Assembly: GCF_002742265.1 (NCBI RefSeq)
Contig: NZ_MDGL01000032.1
Span: 62,001-126,000 of the forward strand
Source: Maribacter sp. 4G9
GTDB lineage: Bacteria; Bacteroidota; Bacteroidia; Flavobacteriales; Flavobacteriaceae
Direction of reading: 5' to 3'
Length of the DNA: 64,000 nucleotides
How positions within the stretch are numbered: the stretch's first letter is position 1; every line of letters begins with the position of its first letter. Both the position numbers and the translations under genes were made by a program. Below are positions 44,942-53,714 of the stretch, one piece after another. Below the pieces are notes generated by a model. The model searched no databases. It was not told the DNA's origin and saw nothing but the letters and a program-made list of their open reading frames with translations.

Positions 44942-44999
44942 CCAATGGCCATTTTTGAGAAACCATGGGACAAAATTTTTGAGCATCATGGCCCATTGG
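44942..44999. other. Inverted and direct repeats between relA/spoT and the Fur gene
   Basis: CCAATGGCCAT (44942-44952) and ATGGCCCATTGG (44988-44999) are inverted with one base extra, and ATTTTTGAG occurs twice between them. No T run follows. The 200-bp gap (44912-45111) has otherwise only the Fur gene promoter. Confidence 0.5.
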
Positions 45000-45060
45000 T
45001 TTAAAATGGTAAGGCAATAAGGGACTTTGGAAAACTATTGACAAATTCTTGAACAGGCTC

Positions 45061-45093
45061 TTGGAAAGGAATAAAAATTTAACTGTACCTTTG
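45061..45093 (+). promoter_or_regulatory. Promoter for the Fur-family gene and purA
   Basis: TTG (45061-45063), 22-bp spacer, TACCTTTG (45086-45093), matching the Bacteroidota pattern. The start codon is 18 bp further on at 45112. It lies inside the longer upstream frame, supporting the later start. Confidence 0.6.
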
Positions 45094-45111
45094 TACATTA
45101 ACATAAATTGT

Positions 45112-45567
45112 ATGGCTTCCGAGAAGAATCAGGAAATAGTTAAAAATGTCTTTACCACCTTTTTGGAGGAAAACGGACATAGAAAAACCCCTGAGCGCTA
45201 CGCAATACTTCAAGAAATTTATGATAGCGAAGATCACTTCGATATTGAGTCGCTCTACATAAAAATGAAGAATAAAAACTACCGTGTAAGTAGGGCCACC
45301 CTGTACAATACCATTGAACTGTTGTTGGACTCTAAGTTGGTCCGCAAACACCAATTCGGGAAAAACCAGGCGCAATATGAGAAGTCTTACTTTGACCGTC
45401 AGCACGATCATGTAATTCTTACGGATACCGGGGAAGTCATGGAGTTTTGCGATCCTAGGATCCAGTCCATCAAAAAAACGATAGAGGAAGTGTTCGACAT
45501 TAAGATCAATACACATTCCCTCTATTTTTACGGAGTAAAAAACAATTCAGAAAATACAAATAACTAA
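45112..45567 (+). CDS. Fur family transcriptional regulator lacking the structural CxxC
   Basis: 151 residues from the ATG at 45112. A winged helix ([30 protein letters not shown]) precedes the metal/dimer domain with [17 protein letters not shown]. The HDH ligands at 98-100 are retained, while the two Cys normally following are L103 and T106. Metal sensing (iron, zinc or peroxide) cannot be assigned. It is 18 bp from purA and probably co-transcribed. Confidence 0.93.
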   Translation: MASEKNQEIVKNVFTTFLEENGHRKTPERYAILQEIYDSEDHFDIESLYIKMKNKNYRVSRATLYNTIELLLDSKLVRKHQFGKNQAQYEKSYFDRQHDHVILTDTGEVMEFCDPRIQSIKKTIEEVFDIKINTHSLYFYGVKNNSENTNN

Positions 45568-45585
45568 CCAAGCAAGCTTTTTTAA

Positions 45586-46857
45586 ATGGCAGTAGATTTA
45601 TTGTTGGGCCTACAATGGGGGGACGAAGGAAAAGGAAAAATCGTTGATGTACTCACAAAAAATTATGACATAATAGCACGTTTTCAAGGGGGGCCCAATG
45701 CAGGTCATACCTTGGAATTCGATGGCATAAAACATGTCCTACATACCATTCCCTCAGGTATTTTCCATAAAAATGCCATTAATGTTGTGGGGAACGGAGT
45801 GGTAATAGACCCGGTTATCTTTAAAAAGGAAATAGACAACCTAAAAAAGTTTAACCTGGATATTAAGACCATCCTGTTGATTTCTAGAAAAGCCCATTTA
45901 ATCCTACCTACCCATCGTTTGCTGGACGCGGCTTCGGAAGCTGCAAAAGGTAAAGCCAAAATTGGATCTACGTTAAAAGGAATAGGTCCTACCTATATGG
46001 ATAAAACAGGTAGGAACGGCATGCGTGTTGGAGATTTGGAACTGGACGATTGGAAAGAAAAGTATAGAAGTCTGGCCAATAAGCACGAAGCCATGATCAA
46101 TTTCTATGATGTGGACATCCAATATGATTTGGCAGAGCTGGAAGCAGATTTCTTTATGGCGGTAAAGGTGCTCAAGGAATTGACCTTTATCGATAGTGAG
46201 GAATATTTATACCAGGCTCAAAAGGCTGGGAAAAAAATATTGGCAGAAGGTGCCCAGGGATCTTTATTGGACATTGACTTTGGAACCTATCCTTTTGTGA
46301 CATCCTCCAATACGACGGCAGCAGGTGCCTGTACGGGATTAGGAATTGCCCCCAACCAGATTGGAGGAGTCAAAGGTATTTTTAAAGCCTATACCACTAG
46401 GGTTGGCAGTGGACCCTTTCCCACGGAACTTTTCGACGAGGATGGGGAGACCATGGGACGCGTAGGTAATGAATTTGGGGCAACCACGGGAAGACCTAGA
46501 AGGTGTGGTTGGCTCGATTTGGTGGCACTTAAATATGCCGTTAGGATCAACGGTGTTACGGAATTGATGATGATGAAAGGCGACGTCCTTAGCGGCTTTA
46601 AAAAACTGAAGGTCTGCACTGCCTATAATTACAAAGGAAAAAAAATTGAACACCTACCTTTCAATATTGAGGCCGAAAACGTGACGCCCATATATACAGA
46701 AATGGACGGCTGGGCAGAGGACTTGACCAAAATGGAGACGGAAGCTCAGTTCCCAAAGGCTTTGAAAGAGTATATAGCCTTTTTGGAAAAGGAATTGGAA
46801 ATACCTATCAAGATTGTTTCCGTAGGACCGGACAGGACCCAAACTATACATAGGTAA
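45586..46857 (+). CDS. purA: Adenylosuccinate synthetase
   Basis: 423 residues. The P-loop-like GLQWGDEGKGKIVD at the start, NAGHT, GVVIDP, STLKGIGPTYMDKTGR (shortened: GIGPTYMDKTGR), AEGAQGSLLDIDFGTYPFVTSS and the ATTGRPRRCGWLD blocks are all present. It joins IMP and aspartate with GTP to make adenylosuccinate. A strong terminator follows the stop. Confidence 0.97.
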   Translation: MAVDLLLGLQWGDEGKGKIVDVLTKNYDIIARFQGGPNAGHTLEFDGIKHVLHTIPSGIFHKNAINVVGNGVVIDPVIFKKEIDNLKKFNLDIKTILLISRKAHLILPTHRLLDAASEAAKGKAKIGSTLKGIGPTYMDKTGRNGMRVGDLELDDWKEKYRSLANKHEAMINFYDVDIQYDLAELEADFFMAVKVLKELTFIDSEEYLYQAQKAGKKILAEGAQGSLLDIDFGTYPFVTSSNTTAAGACTGLGIAPNQIGGVKGIFKAYTTRVGSGPFPTELFDEDGETMGRVGNEFGATTGRPRRCGWLDLVALKYAVRINGVTELMMMKGDVLSGFKKLKVCTAYNYKGKKIEHLPFNIEAENVTPIYTEMDGWAEDLTKMETEAQFPKALKEYIAFLEKELEIPIKIVSVGPDRTQTIHR

Positions 46858-46879
46858 GAACATAGAATTCATAAATTTT

Positions 46880-46923
46880 AGGATAGCGGTATTGACAAAA
46901 GTCGGTATCGCTATCCTTTTTTT
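46880..46923 (+). terminator. Rho-independent terminator after purA
   Basis: A 17-bp stem with a few G-T pairs (AGGATAGCG ... CGCTATCCT outer arms), AAAA loop, and a run of seven T, 22 bp after the purA stop. Confidence 0.9.
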
Positions 46924-46965
46924 ATTAAATTACCATTGAAATCAAAGAACTAACGAAACCCAAAA

Positions 46966-47754
46966 ATGATAAAGCTAAAGTTTCTCCCGATTCTTTTCAT
47001 AGTAATACTGTCCTGCAAATCCGAAAAAAAAGAGGAACATCCAACCGAAACAACCGAAAAAGAAACCCCTGAGGAATGGATCGTGTTGTTCGATGGTAAA
47101 AGTACCGAAGGATGGCGTGCGTACAATGGTGATGAACTTCCTCCCGGATGGATTGCCAAGGATGGTGCCCTCACCTTTGATACGGAATTGGGATTGGAAC
47201 AGGATTATACCGGTGGCAAGGACATTATCTATGGTGCCGAAGAATTTGAAAACTTTGAACTCTATTTGGAATGGAAATTACCGGAAGGTGGTAACAGTGG
47301 CATTTTTTACCATTTAAAGGAAGGCTATGGCGGTCCGCCAGAAGTGGCTCCGGAATATCAGCTAATAGACGATGAAAACTATGCCAAGATCCATGATCTT
47401 ACCTCGTACAACAAAAGCCTGGGCTACACGGAAAAGCCGGAAGAACTAAAACCACTCCAGCAAACAGCTTCGGATTATGCCATGCACGCCGCTGATGCCA
47501 GCAAAAAAACCTTACATCCGGTCGGGGAATGGAATGCTACCAAAATTGTATTTACACCTGAAAAAGTAGAGCATTGGCTGAACGGCCAAATGGTGCTATC
47601 CTTTGTTCCTTGGTCCGAAGATTGGTATGAACGAAAGAATTCAGATAAATGGAAAAATAGCGAGGACTACGGTAAGTTCAAAACAGGCTACATCGGGCTC
47701 CAGGACCATTCCAGTCCCATCTGGTTCAGAAATATCAAAATCAAAAAACTATAA
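46966..47754 (+). CDS. DUF1080 (3-keto-disaccharide hydrolase family) lipoprotein
   Basis: 262 residues. A lipoprotein signal ends VILSCKSE (Cys about 17) and a Glu/Thr linker follows. The DUF1080 domain begins WIVLFDGKSTEGWRAY and includes LEWKLPEGGNSGIFYHL, the PEYQLIDD-like segment, the HPVGEWNATKIVF stretch, and ends with FRNIKIKKL. Such jellyroll proteins act on sugars oxidised at C3. It is the first gene of a four-gene group with an oxidoreductase, a cytochrome fusion and a ThuA protein. Confidence 0.9.
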   Translation: MIKLKFLPILFIVILSCKSEKKEEHPTETTEKETPEEWIVLFDGKSTEGWRAYNGDELPPGWIAKDGALTFDTELGLEQDYTGGKDIIYGAEEFENFELYLEWKLPEGGNSGIFYHLKEGYGGPPEVAPEYQLIDDENYAKIHDLTSYNKSLGYTEKPEELKPLQQTASDYAMHAADASKKTLHPVGEWNATKIVFTPEKVEHWLNGQMVLSFVPWSEDWYERKNSDKWKNSEDYGKFKTGYIGLQDHSSPIWFRNIKIKKL

Positions 47755-47849
47755 AACATACCCCAAAAGGGAAATTAAATTTTCAATAATTTTCAGGAGT
47801 ACCTTTATAGGATTACTCCTGGCCCATAACTAAAACTAACAACCAACTC

Positions 47850-49310
47850 ATGAAAAAAAGGGAATTTTTAAAAAAATCGGCCATACTTGCCTCCTCAACG
47901 GCCATTATGCCTTCCATATTTTTAGCTTGTAAAGAAGCGGAAAAAGAAATAGAAAAAGCACCGTTGACCCGATTAAGAACGGCACATATAGGCGTTGGGA
48001 ATATGGGAGGGGCAGATTTGATGGATATCTCGTCCCATGCAAAAGTGGATGTTACGGCGTTATGCGATGTGGATGCCAACAACCTTGCCGCCGCAAAAAA
48101 ATTACATCCCAATGCAAAAACCTATACCGATTATAGGGTAATGCTGGAAGAACTAGGAGATGAAATCGATGCGGTAATTGTGAGTACCCCAGATCACACC
48201 CATGCACCGGCTTCCATGATGGCCATGAACATGAATAAACCTGTGTATTGCCAAAAACCCCTGACCCACTATGTTTCGGAAGCCAGGGCGATGAAAAAGC
48301 TGGCGGAAGAAAAAGGCTTGGTTACCCAAATGGGGATTCAAGTGCATTCCTTTTATGACTATAAATTGGCCACATTGTTGATACAATCCGGCATCATTGG
48401 TAAAGTACATACGGTACATGCGTGGTCGCCCAAAAATTGGGGCTATGATGGTCCAGAACCTGAAGGAGCAGATCCTGTTCCAGAAAGCTTGGATTGGAAT
48501 CTTTGGTTGGGAACTTCGGCCGAGAGACCTTACAAAGAAGGGGTGTACCACCCTGGAAATTGGAGGAAATTAGTGGATTATGGCTGTGGGACTTTAGGGG
48601 ACATGGGAGTTCATATTTTCGACACTCCATATAACGCCTTGGAACTGGACGTGCCCAGAACCATTAAGAATGAATGTAGGGAACCAAATGGATTCGGTTT
48701 CCCGGAAAAAAATATCGTGACCTACGAATTCCCTGGTACCAAACATACCGCAGAATCCTTAAAATGGATATGGTACGATGGGCCAGGCGCACCGGAAATG
48801 CACGAGGACCTTAAATTACCAAATAGTGCTGCTGCCAAGGAAGTAGGTTCCAATTCAGATAGCGAGGAATCCGTGGAAGATAAAATATCCTTGGACGCGG
48901 GCATTGCTGAAGCAGGGCAACTTCCTGAGCAAGGTGCTATGTTCGTTGGTGATAAGGGTAGGCTTTTGTTACCACATTTCATGCAGCTACCACAAAAAAT
49001 TGTGGATGGTGAATATGTGGACATTTCAGAAGAGATTGCACAGGTAGAAAAAGCCAATAATATGGGAAAACCTATTAGGGATTACGCTTCGGAGGGACCT
49101 AAACATTATCATCAATTTGTGGACGCCTGTTTAGGGGAAGCCGAAACAAGTGCTCCTTTTTCATATGCTTCCAGACTGACCGAAACTATTTTATTGGGTG
49201 TGATTGCAGGAAGATTTCCCAACCAAACGCTTCATTGGGACGCCCAAAATGCAAAATTTGCCGAAGAGGAGGCCAATCAATATTTGGAAGGGGATTACAG
49301 GAATTTCTAA
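47850..49310 (+). CDS. Exported Gfo/Idh/MocA family oxidoreductase
   Basis: 486 residues. The N terminus (MKKREFLKKSAILASS) resembles a twin-arginine signal with Lys-Arg in place of Arg-Arg, and a possible lipobox IFLACKE at about 24-30. The Rossmann fold starts TAHIGVGNMGGADL, and the catalytic EKP-type element reads YCQKPLTH. The C-terminal sheet domain has HSFYDYKLATLL and a large extension. Family members such as glucose-fructose oxidoreductase work outside the cytoplasm with tightly bound NADP. Here sugar oxidation or its reverse is likely, with the DUF1080 gene 95 bp upstream. Confidence 0.9.
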   Translation: MKKREFLKKSAILASSTAIMPSIFLACKEAEKEIEKAPLTRLRTAHIGVGNMGGADLMDISSHAKVDVTALCDVDANNLAAAKKLHPNAKTYTDYRVMLEELGDEIDAVIVSTPDHTHAPASMMAMNMNKPVYCQKPLTHYVSEARAMKKLAEEKGLVTQMGIQVHSFYDYKLATLLIQSGIIGKVHTVHAWSPKNWGYDGPEPEGADPVPESLDWNLWLGTSAERPYKEGVYHPGNWRKLVDYGCGTLGDMGVHIFDTPYNALELDVPRTIKNECREPNGFGFPEKNIVTYEFPGTKHTAESLKWIWYDGPGAPEMHEDLKLPNSAAAKEVGSNSDSEESVEDKISLDAGIAEAGQLPEQGAMFVGDKGRLLLPHFMQLPQKIVDGEYVDISEEIAQVEKANNMGKPIRDYASEGPKHYHQFVDACLGEAETSAPFSYASRLTETILLGVIAGRFPNQTLHWDAQNAKFAEEEANQYLEGDYRNF

Positions 49311-49331
49311 GCAAGGAATCAGATCAAAACT

Positions 49332-49360
49332 AAAAAAAGCCACGTACCAGTGGCTTTTTT
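49332..49360. terminator. Bidirectional-looking terminator after the oxidoreductase
   Basis: AAAAAAGCCAC, 6-base loop, GTGGCTTTTTT, 22 bp after the stop. It separates the DUF1080-oxidoreductase pair from the cytochrome fusion, so the four genes are probably two transcripts. Confidence 0.85.
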
Positions 49361-49393
49361 ATATTTATATTTAATGGCATTTATACCCAAACA

Positions 49394-52300
49394 ATGAAAT
49401 TCAAAGGCATTAACGAGTACGTTCTAACATTAGTTTTGCTATTGATCGTACTTAATTCATGTGAAAAACGAAAAGACCCCCTTATTGAAATCAATCCTAA
49501 AAACAGCATTGTCCTAATTGGCAACAATCTAGGGTCGAGAATGCTGAACTATGGAGTTTTTGAAACCGAAATGCATTTGAAATTTCCAAAGGATTCTTTG
49601 TTGATACGTAATATGTGCGACGGTGGGGACACCCCGGGTTTTAGACCGCATTCGTCCAGAAACTCCCCTTGGGCATTTCCGGGAGCGGAAAGGTTTCAAA
49701 CGGAATTGGCCCAAAATTCGGGAAGCGAAGGATTCTTTCCTACTCCGGATGAGTGGTTGACCCAATTAAAAGCGGATGTAATCATCGGTTTTTTTGGTTA
49801 CAATGAATCTTTCGAAGGCCCGGAGGGTCTGGAAAATTTCAAGGGAGAGTTGGAGGCTTTTATTCAACATAGCAAAAATCAGCGCTATAACGGTAAAAAT
49901 AGTCCAAAACTAGTGCTCGTATCCCCTATTGCCTTTGAAGATCTTTCCAATAAAATGGACGTTCCCAATGGCAAAAAGGAGAATGAAAATTTAAAACTGT
50001 ACACCCAGGCCATAAAAGAAATCAGTTTTAACAACCAAGTACCCTTTATAGATGTTTTTACCCCAACCCATAAATGGTTTGAGGATGATGAAGACCATAC
50101 CATAGATGGTTCCCAATTGAATAAAAAAGGATATGAAAAATTCGCCGCACATCTGGCAGAAAAAATAACTGGAATCCCAAATATGGATGGTGGGTCCAAA
50201 CGTATGGCCATCAATAAAATGGTAAACGAAAAAAATTTCTACTGGCACAACGATTATAAAATTCCCAATGGGGTGCATGCTTATGGGAGACGTTACGACC
50301 CCTTCGGCCCGGACAATTATCCCTATGAAAAAATTAAGGTGAGGGAAATGACGGCCATTCGGGATACCGCTATTTGGTCTCTCTTACAAAATGAAGATTT
50401 TGACATTGCGAAAACGGATGCCAAAACCACAGAGCTACCCGAAGTTGAGACCAATTATAATCTTGCGGACGAAGGTGAAATTATAATGTATAAATACGGT
50501 GAAGATGCCTTGGAAACCCTCACGGTACCCGATGGGTATAAAGTAGAATTGTTCGCTTCGGAAAAAGAATTTCCGGATCTGGCAAATCCCGCGCAGATAT
50601 CATTCGACAACAAAGGAAGGCTTTGGGTAGCCACCCTTCCCTCCTATCCCCACTACCGTGTTGGGGATGCCAAACCGAATGATAAATTATTAATTCTGGA
50701 AGATACCGATAATGATGGCAAAGCCGATAAGCAAACCGTTTTTGCGGACAGCCTTCACCTTCCCATAGGATTCGAATTTGCCCCAGAGGGCGTATACCTT
50801 AGCCAAGGCACCAACCTAAAACTTTTAACGGATACCGACGGGGATGACAAGGTAGATAAAATTGAAATCCTGCTAAGTGGTTTTGACGATCACGATACCC
50901 ACCATGCGATTTCCGCTTTTAGTGCCGATCCATCCGGAGCTTTTTACATGGCAGAAGGCGTGTTTCTACATACCAACGTGGAGACCTCCTATGGCACTGT
51001 GCGAGGAACCAATGGGGGATTTTATCGCTATAATCCACAACGGAAGAAATTGGAACGTACCGTACAAGTAAGTATTCCCAATCCTTGGGGCATTGCTTTT
51101 GATGAATGGGGACAGGATTTTTTTCTGCATACCTCGGGCCCCACCGTAAATTGGATGATGCCCAGCACCTTAAAATCAATTTATGGGGTAGCTTCCCCGC
51201 TTACCGAAGACCTTATTGAAGAGGCGCACCGAGTTAGGCCAACCTCGGGGTTGGAATTCATTTCCAGTAGACATTTTCCGGATGAAGTCCAGGGAGATAT
51301 GCTCTTGGCCAATTCCATTGGTTTCTTGGGCATGAAACAGCATCAGGTGATGGAAGATGGCACAGGCTATAAAACAAAACATCGTCTAGACCTCATCAGC
51401 AGTACAGATAAAAATTTTAGGCCCGTAGAAATGGAGTTTGCCCCGGATGGTTCCCTATATGTTGTGGATTGGCACAATGTGCTCATCGGTCACATGCAAC
51501 ACAATGCTCGCGACCCCTTACGGGACCATGTTCACGGAAGGATTTACCGAATCACCTATCCCTCCAGACCTTTGGTAGAACCGGCAAAAATTGATGGTGC
51601 CACCATTGAGGTGTTATTGGACAACCTAAAACTCCCCGAATACAGAACCAGATACAGGACCCGAAGGGAACTTATGGCCAGAAATACCGAAGAAGTTTTG
51701 GGAAAACTGCAAACATGGATTTCCAAATTGGATAAAAGTGATAAAAATTATGAACATCACAGATTGGAAGCGCTATGGGTAACATGGGGTTTAAACAAGG
51801 TGAACAAGAAACTTTTGGAGGAACTTCTCCAATCCCAAGACCATCGGGTTCGGGCCGCCTCAATGAGAGTATTGAGGTATATGGGGCATCAACTGGAAAA
51901 TTCCCAAGAACTTTTAAAAATTGCCGCTGCCGATTCTCATGGGAGAGTGCGTTTAGAAGCCATTACCGCGGCTTCATGGCTACCGGAAAAAGAGGGAATG
52001 GAAATTTTGGAGGTTGCCCGCCAACATCCTTTGGACAGATGGATGGAAGATTCCTTTAAATTCGCCGAAACAAGGCTTACCGGAAACTTTTTGAACAAAG
52101 ACGAAGAAGAAAACCTCATCACTACCCTTGAGGGAGATGATTTAAAAGTATTCGCCCAAGGAAAGAAAATTTATGAGACCGAGGGATACTGCATAACCTG
52201 TCACCAAGAAAGCGGTACAGGTCTTCAACAAGCGGGTTATCCCACTTTGGTTAACCAAGAATGGGTTACAGGGGATGAAGAGAGGCTTATAAAATTGGTT

Positions 52301-52549
52301 TTACATGGACTGTACGGACCCATGGACGTTATGGGCAATCATTACGAAGGACAAGTTCCCATGATGCCTTTTAAGGGACTATTGAACGATGAGGAGGTGG
52401 CCGCGGTATTGACCTATGTACGAAATGCCTTTGGCAACAAAGCCTCCGTTATAGAACCCGAGTCGGTTAAAAAAATAAGGGATGCCACTAAGGACCGAAA
52501 TGGATTTTTTACTCCGGAGGAATTATTGAAAGAACACCCTATGAAATAA
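49394..52549 (+). CDS. SGNH-like, beta-propeller, HEAT and cytochrome c fusion lipoprotein (PVC-type CxxCH protein)
   Basis: 1051 residues. The lipoprotein signal ends VLNSCEKRK (Cys 23). An SGNH-like domain (about 38-255) has GNN at 43-45 where GDS is expected, keeps GYN (135-137), and has DGSQ at 238-241 instead of DxxH. The propeller (about 380-720) contains two EF-hand-like Asp clusters (DTDNDGKAD, DTDGDDKVD). A HEAT-like helical stretch is about 735-905. A cytochrome c domain follows, with CITCH at 933-937 and a Met ligand near 990. The dehydrogenase-like propeller fused to cytochrome c suggests sugar oxidation with electrons to the respiratory chain. Confidence 0.88.
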   Translation: MKFKGINEYVLTLVLLLIVLNSCEKRKDPLIEINPKNSIVLIGNNLGSRMLNYGVFETEMHLKFPKDSLLIRNMCDGGDTPGFRPHSSRNSPWAFPGAERFQTELAQNSGSEGFFPTPDEWLTQLKADVIIGFFGYNESFEGPEGLENFKGELEAFIQHSKNQRYNGKNSPKLVLVSPIAFEDLSNKMDVPNGKKENENLKLYTQAIKEISFNNQVPFIDVFTPTHKWFEDDEDHTIDGSQLNKKGYEKFAAHLAEKITGIPNMDGGSKRMAINKMVNEKNFYWHNDYKIPNGVHAYGRRYDPFGPDNYPYEKIKVREMTAIRDTAIWSLLQNEDFDIAKTDAKTTELPEVETNYNLADEGEIIMYKYGEDALETLTVPDGYKVELFASEKEFPDLANPAQISFDNKGRLWVATLPSYPHYRVGDAKPNDKLLILEDTDNDGKADKQTVFADSLHLPIGFEFAPEGVYLSQGTNLKLLTDTDGDDKVDKIEILLSGFDDHDTHHAISAFSADPSGAFYMAEGVFLHTNVETSYGTVRGTNGGFYRYNPQRKKLERTVQVSIPNPWGIAFDEWGQDFFLHTSGPTVNWMMPSTLKSIYGVASPLTEDLIEEAHRVRPTSGLEFISSRHFPDEVQGDMLLANSIGFLGMKQHQVMEDGTGYKTKHRLDLISSTDKNFRPVEMEFAPDGSLYVVDWHNVLIGHMQHNARDPLRDHVHGRIYRITYPSRPLVEPAKIDGATIEVLLDNLKLPEYRTRYRTRRELMARNTEEVLGKLQTWISKLDKSDKNYEHHRLEALWVTWGLNKVNKKLLEELLQSQDHRVRAASMRVLRYMGHQLENSQELLKIAAADSHGRVRLEAITAASWLPEKEGMEILEVARQHPLDRWMEDSFKFAETRLTGNFLNKDEEENLITTLEGDDLKVFAQGKKIYETEGYCITCHQESGTGLQQAGYPTLVNQEWVTGDEERLIKLVLHGLYGPMDVMGNHYEGQVPMMPFKGLLNDEEVAAVLTYVRNAFGNKASVIEPESVKKIRDATKDRNGFFTPEELLKEHPMK

Positions 52550-52567
52550 TTTGTAAAAAAGACTGGT

Positions 52568-53557
52568 ATGACCAAAATAATCAAATTGAAACACGTTTTG
52601 CTATCCGTATTTCTTATGCTTCTTTTTTCCTGCAAGGAAGAAAAAAAGCAACCCGAAACCACAGAAACAAAAATTGAAAATCCCCCACATATCGTTTTTG
52701 TTACGGGGGATGAAGAATATCGTTCCGAGGAGTCCATGCCCATGCTCGCCTCTATTGCCAAAAGGGAGTTGAACGCCAAGGTAACCGTTTGCTATGCCTT
52801 GGATTCTACGGGTACGATAGACCCGAATAGAGCGGACCATATTTCCAACTTGAATGCGCTCGAAAATGCTGACTTAATGGTCATTTTCACTCGGTTTCGA
52901 CAATTGCCGGAAGATGAGCGGAATTACATCTCCTATTATGTGGAATCTGGCAAACCTATTGTGGGGTTTAGAACGGCCACACATGCCTTCAATTATGAAG
53001 ACCCTGCTTTGGAATACTGGAACAACGAGTGGCCCACCAAGGTATTCGGCCAACAATGGATTACGCACCACGGTCATTTTGATGATGGAAAATTCCCGGT
53101 AACCGAAATTACGGCCCTGGACTCCTCAAGCTTAATCCTAAACGGGTTCAAACCTTTTAAAGCATATTCTTGGCTCTATCATGTAGATGGAGGGGATTGG
53201 AGCCTCTATGGGGATTCACAGTCCATTCTCCAAGGACATTCCTTAAAATCCCAACATGAAATCGATGGCAACTTGGATAAGTTCCCGCTAACCAACCCAG
53301 TAGCTTGGACCAAAAGCTATACCGGAAAAAGTGGGAAAAAAGCCAGGGTATTTTTTACCACACTGGGGCACCCGTATGATTTTAAGCTTCCAGAGGTACG
53401 GAAAATTGCCATGAACGGAATATTTTGGGCCCTGGGCAAGGAAAATAAAATTCCGGAAAATGGTGTGAACGTGACGTTATCAACACCGTTTGAACCCAAC
53501 AACTCCGGATTCGGAAAGAAATACAAATTGAACAGAAAGCCGCAACCCATTCAATAA
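52568..53557 (+). CDS. ThuA domain lipoprotein
   Basis: 329 residues. Lipoprotein signal ends LLFSCKEEK (Cys about 19). The ThuA/glutamine-amidotransferase-like fold starts IVFVTGDEEYRSEESMPML (shortened: FVTGDEEYRSEES), with LMVIFTRFRQLPEDE, SGKPIVGFRTATHAFNY, the HHGHFD block, and VFFTTLGHPYDF. ThuA proteins act with sugar 3-dehydrogenases in trehalose and other disaccharide use. The gene starts 18 bp after the cytochrome fusion and is probably co-transcribed. Confidence 0.88.
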   Translation: MTKIIKLKHVLLSVFLMLLFSCKEEKKQPETTETKIENPPHIVFVTGDEEYRSEESMPMLASIAKRELNAKVTVCYALDSTGTIDPNRADHISNLNALENADLMVIFTRFRQLPEDERNYISYYVESGKPIVGFRTATHAFNYEDPALEYWNNEWPTKVFGQQWITHHGHFDDGKFPVTEITALDSSSLILNGFKPFKAYSWLYHVDGGDWSLYGDSQSILQGHSLKSQHEIDGNLDKFPLTNPVAWTKSYTGKSGKKARVFFTTLGHPYDFKLPEVRKIAMNGIFWALGKENKIPENGVNVTLSTPFEPNNSGFGKKYKLNRKPQPIQ

Positions 53558-53674
53558 TAGCATTGTTTCCCCATTCGATAATAGTAACCCTATGGAATGA
53601 AGATTTGCCTTGATGCTTAACTCACGGATAACCTAAATTGCAAGTAAGGATTCCTAAAAGTATGCTAAGGTGGT

Positions 53675-53703
53675 GTTGACCTATACTAAAAATCCTATTT
53701 TTG
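53675..53703 (+). promoter_or_regulatory. Promoter for the OstA-like gene
   Basis: TTG (53675-53677), 18-bp spacer, TATTTTTG (53696-53703). It ends 11 bp before the GTG at 53715 and overlaps the possible longer frame, so it decides the start. Confidence 0.65.
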
Positions 53704-53714
53704 AAAAAAAATTC

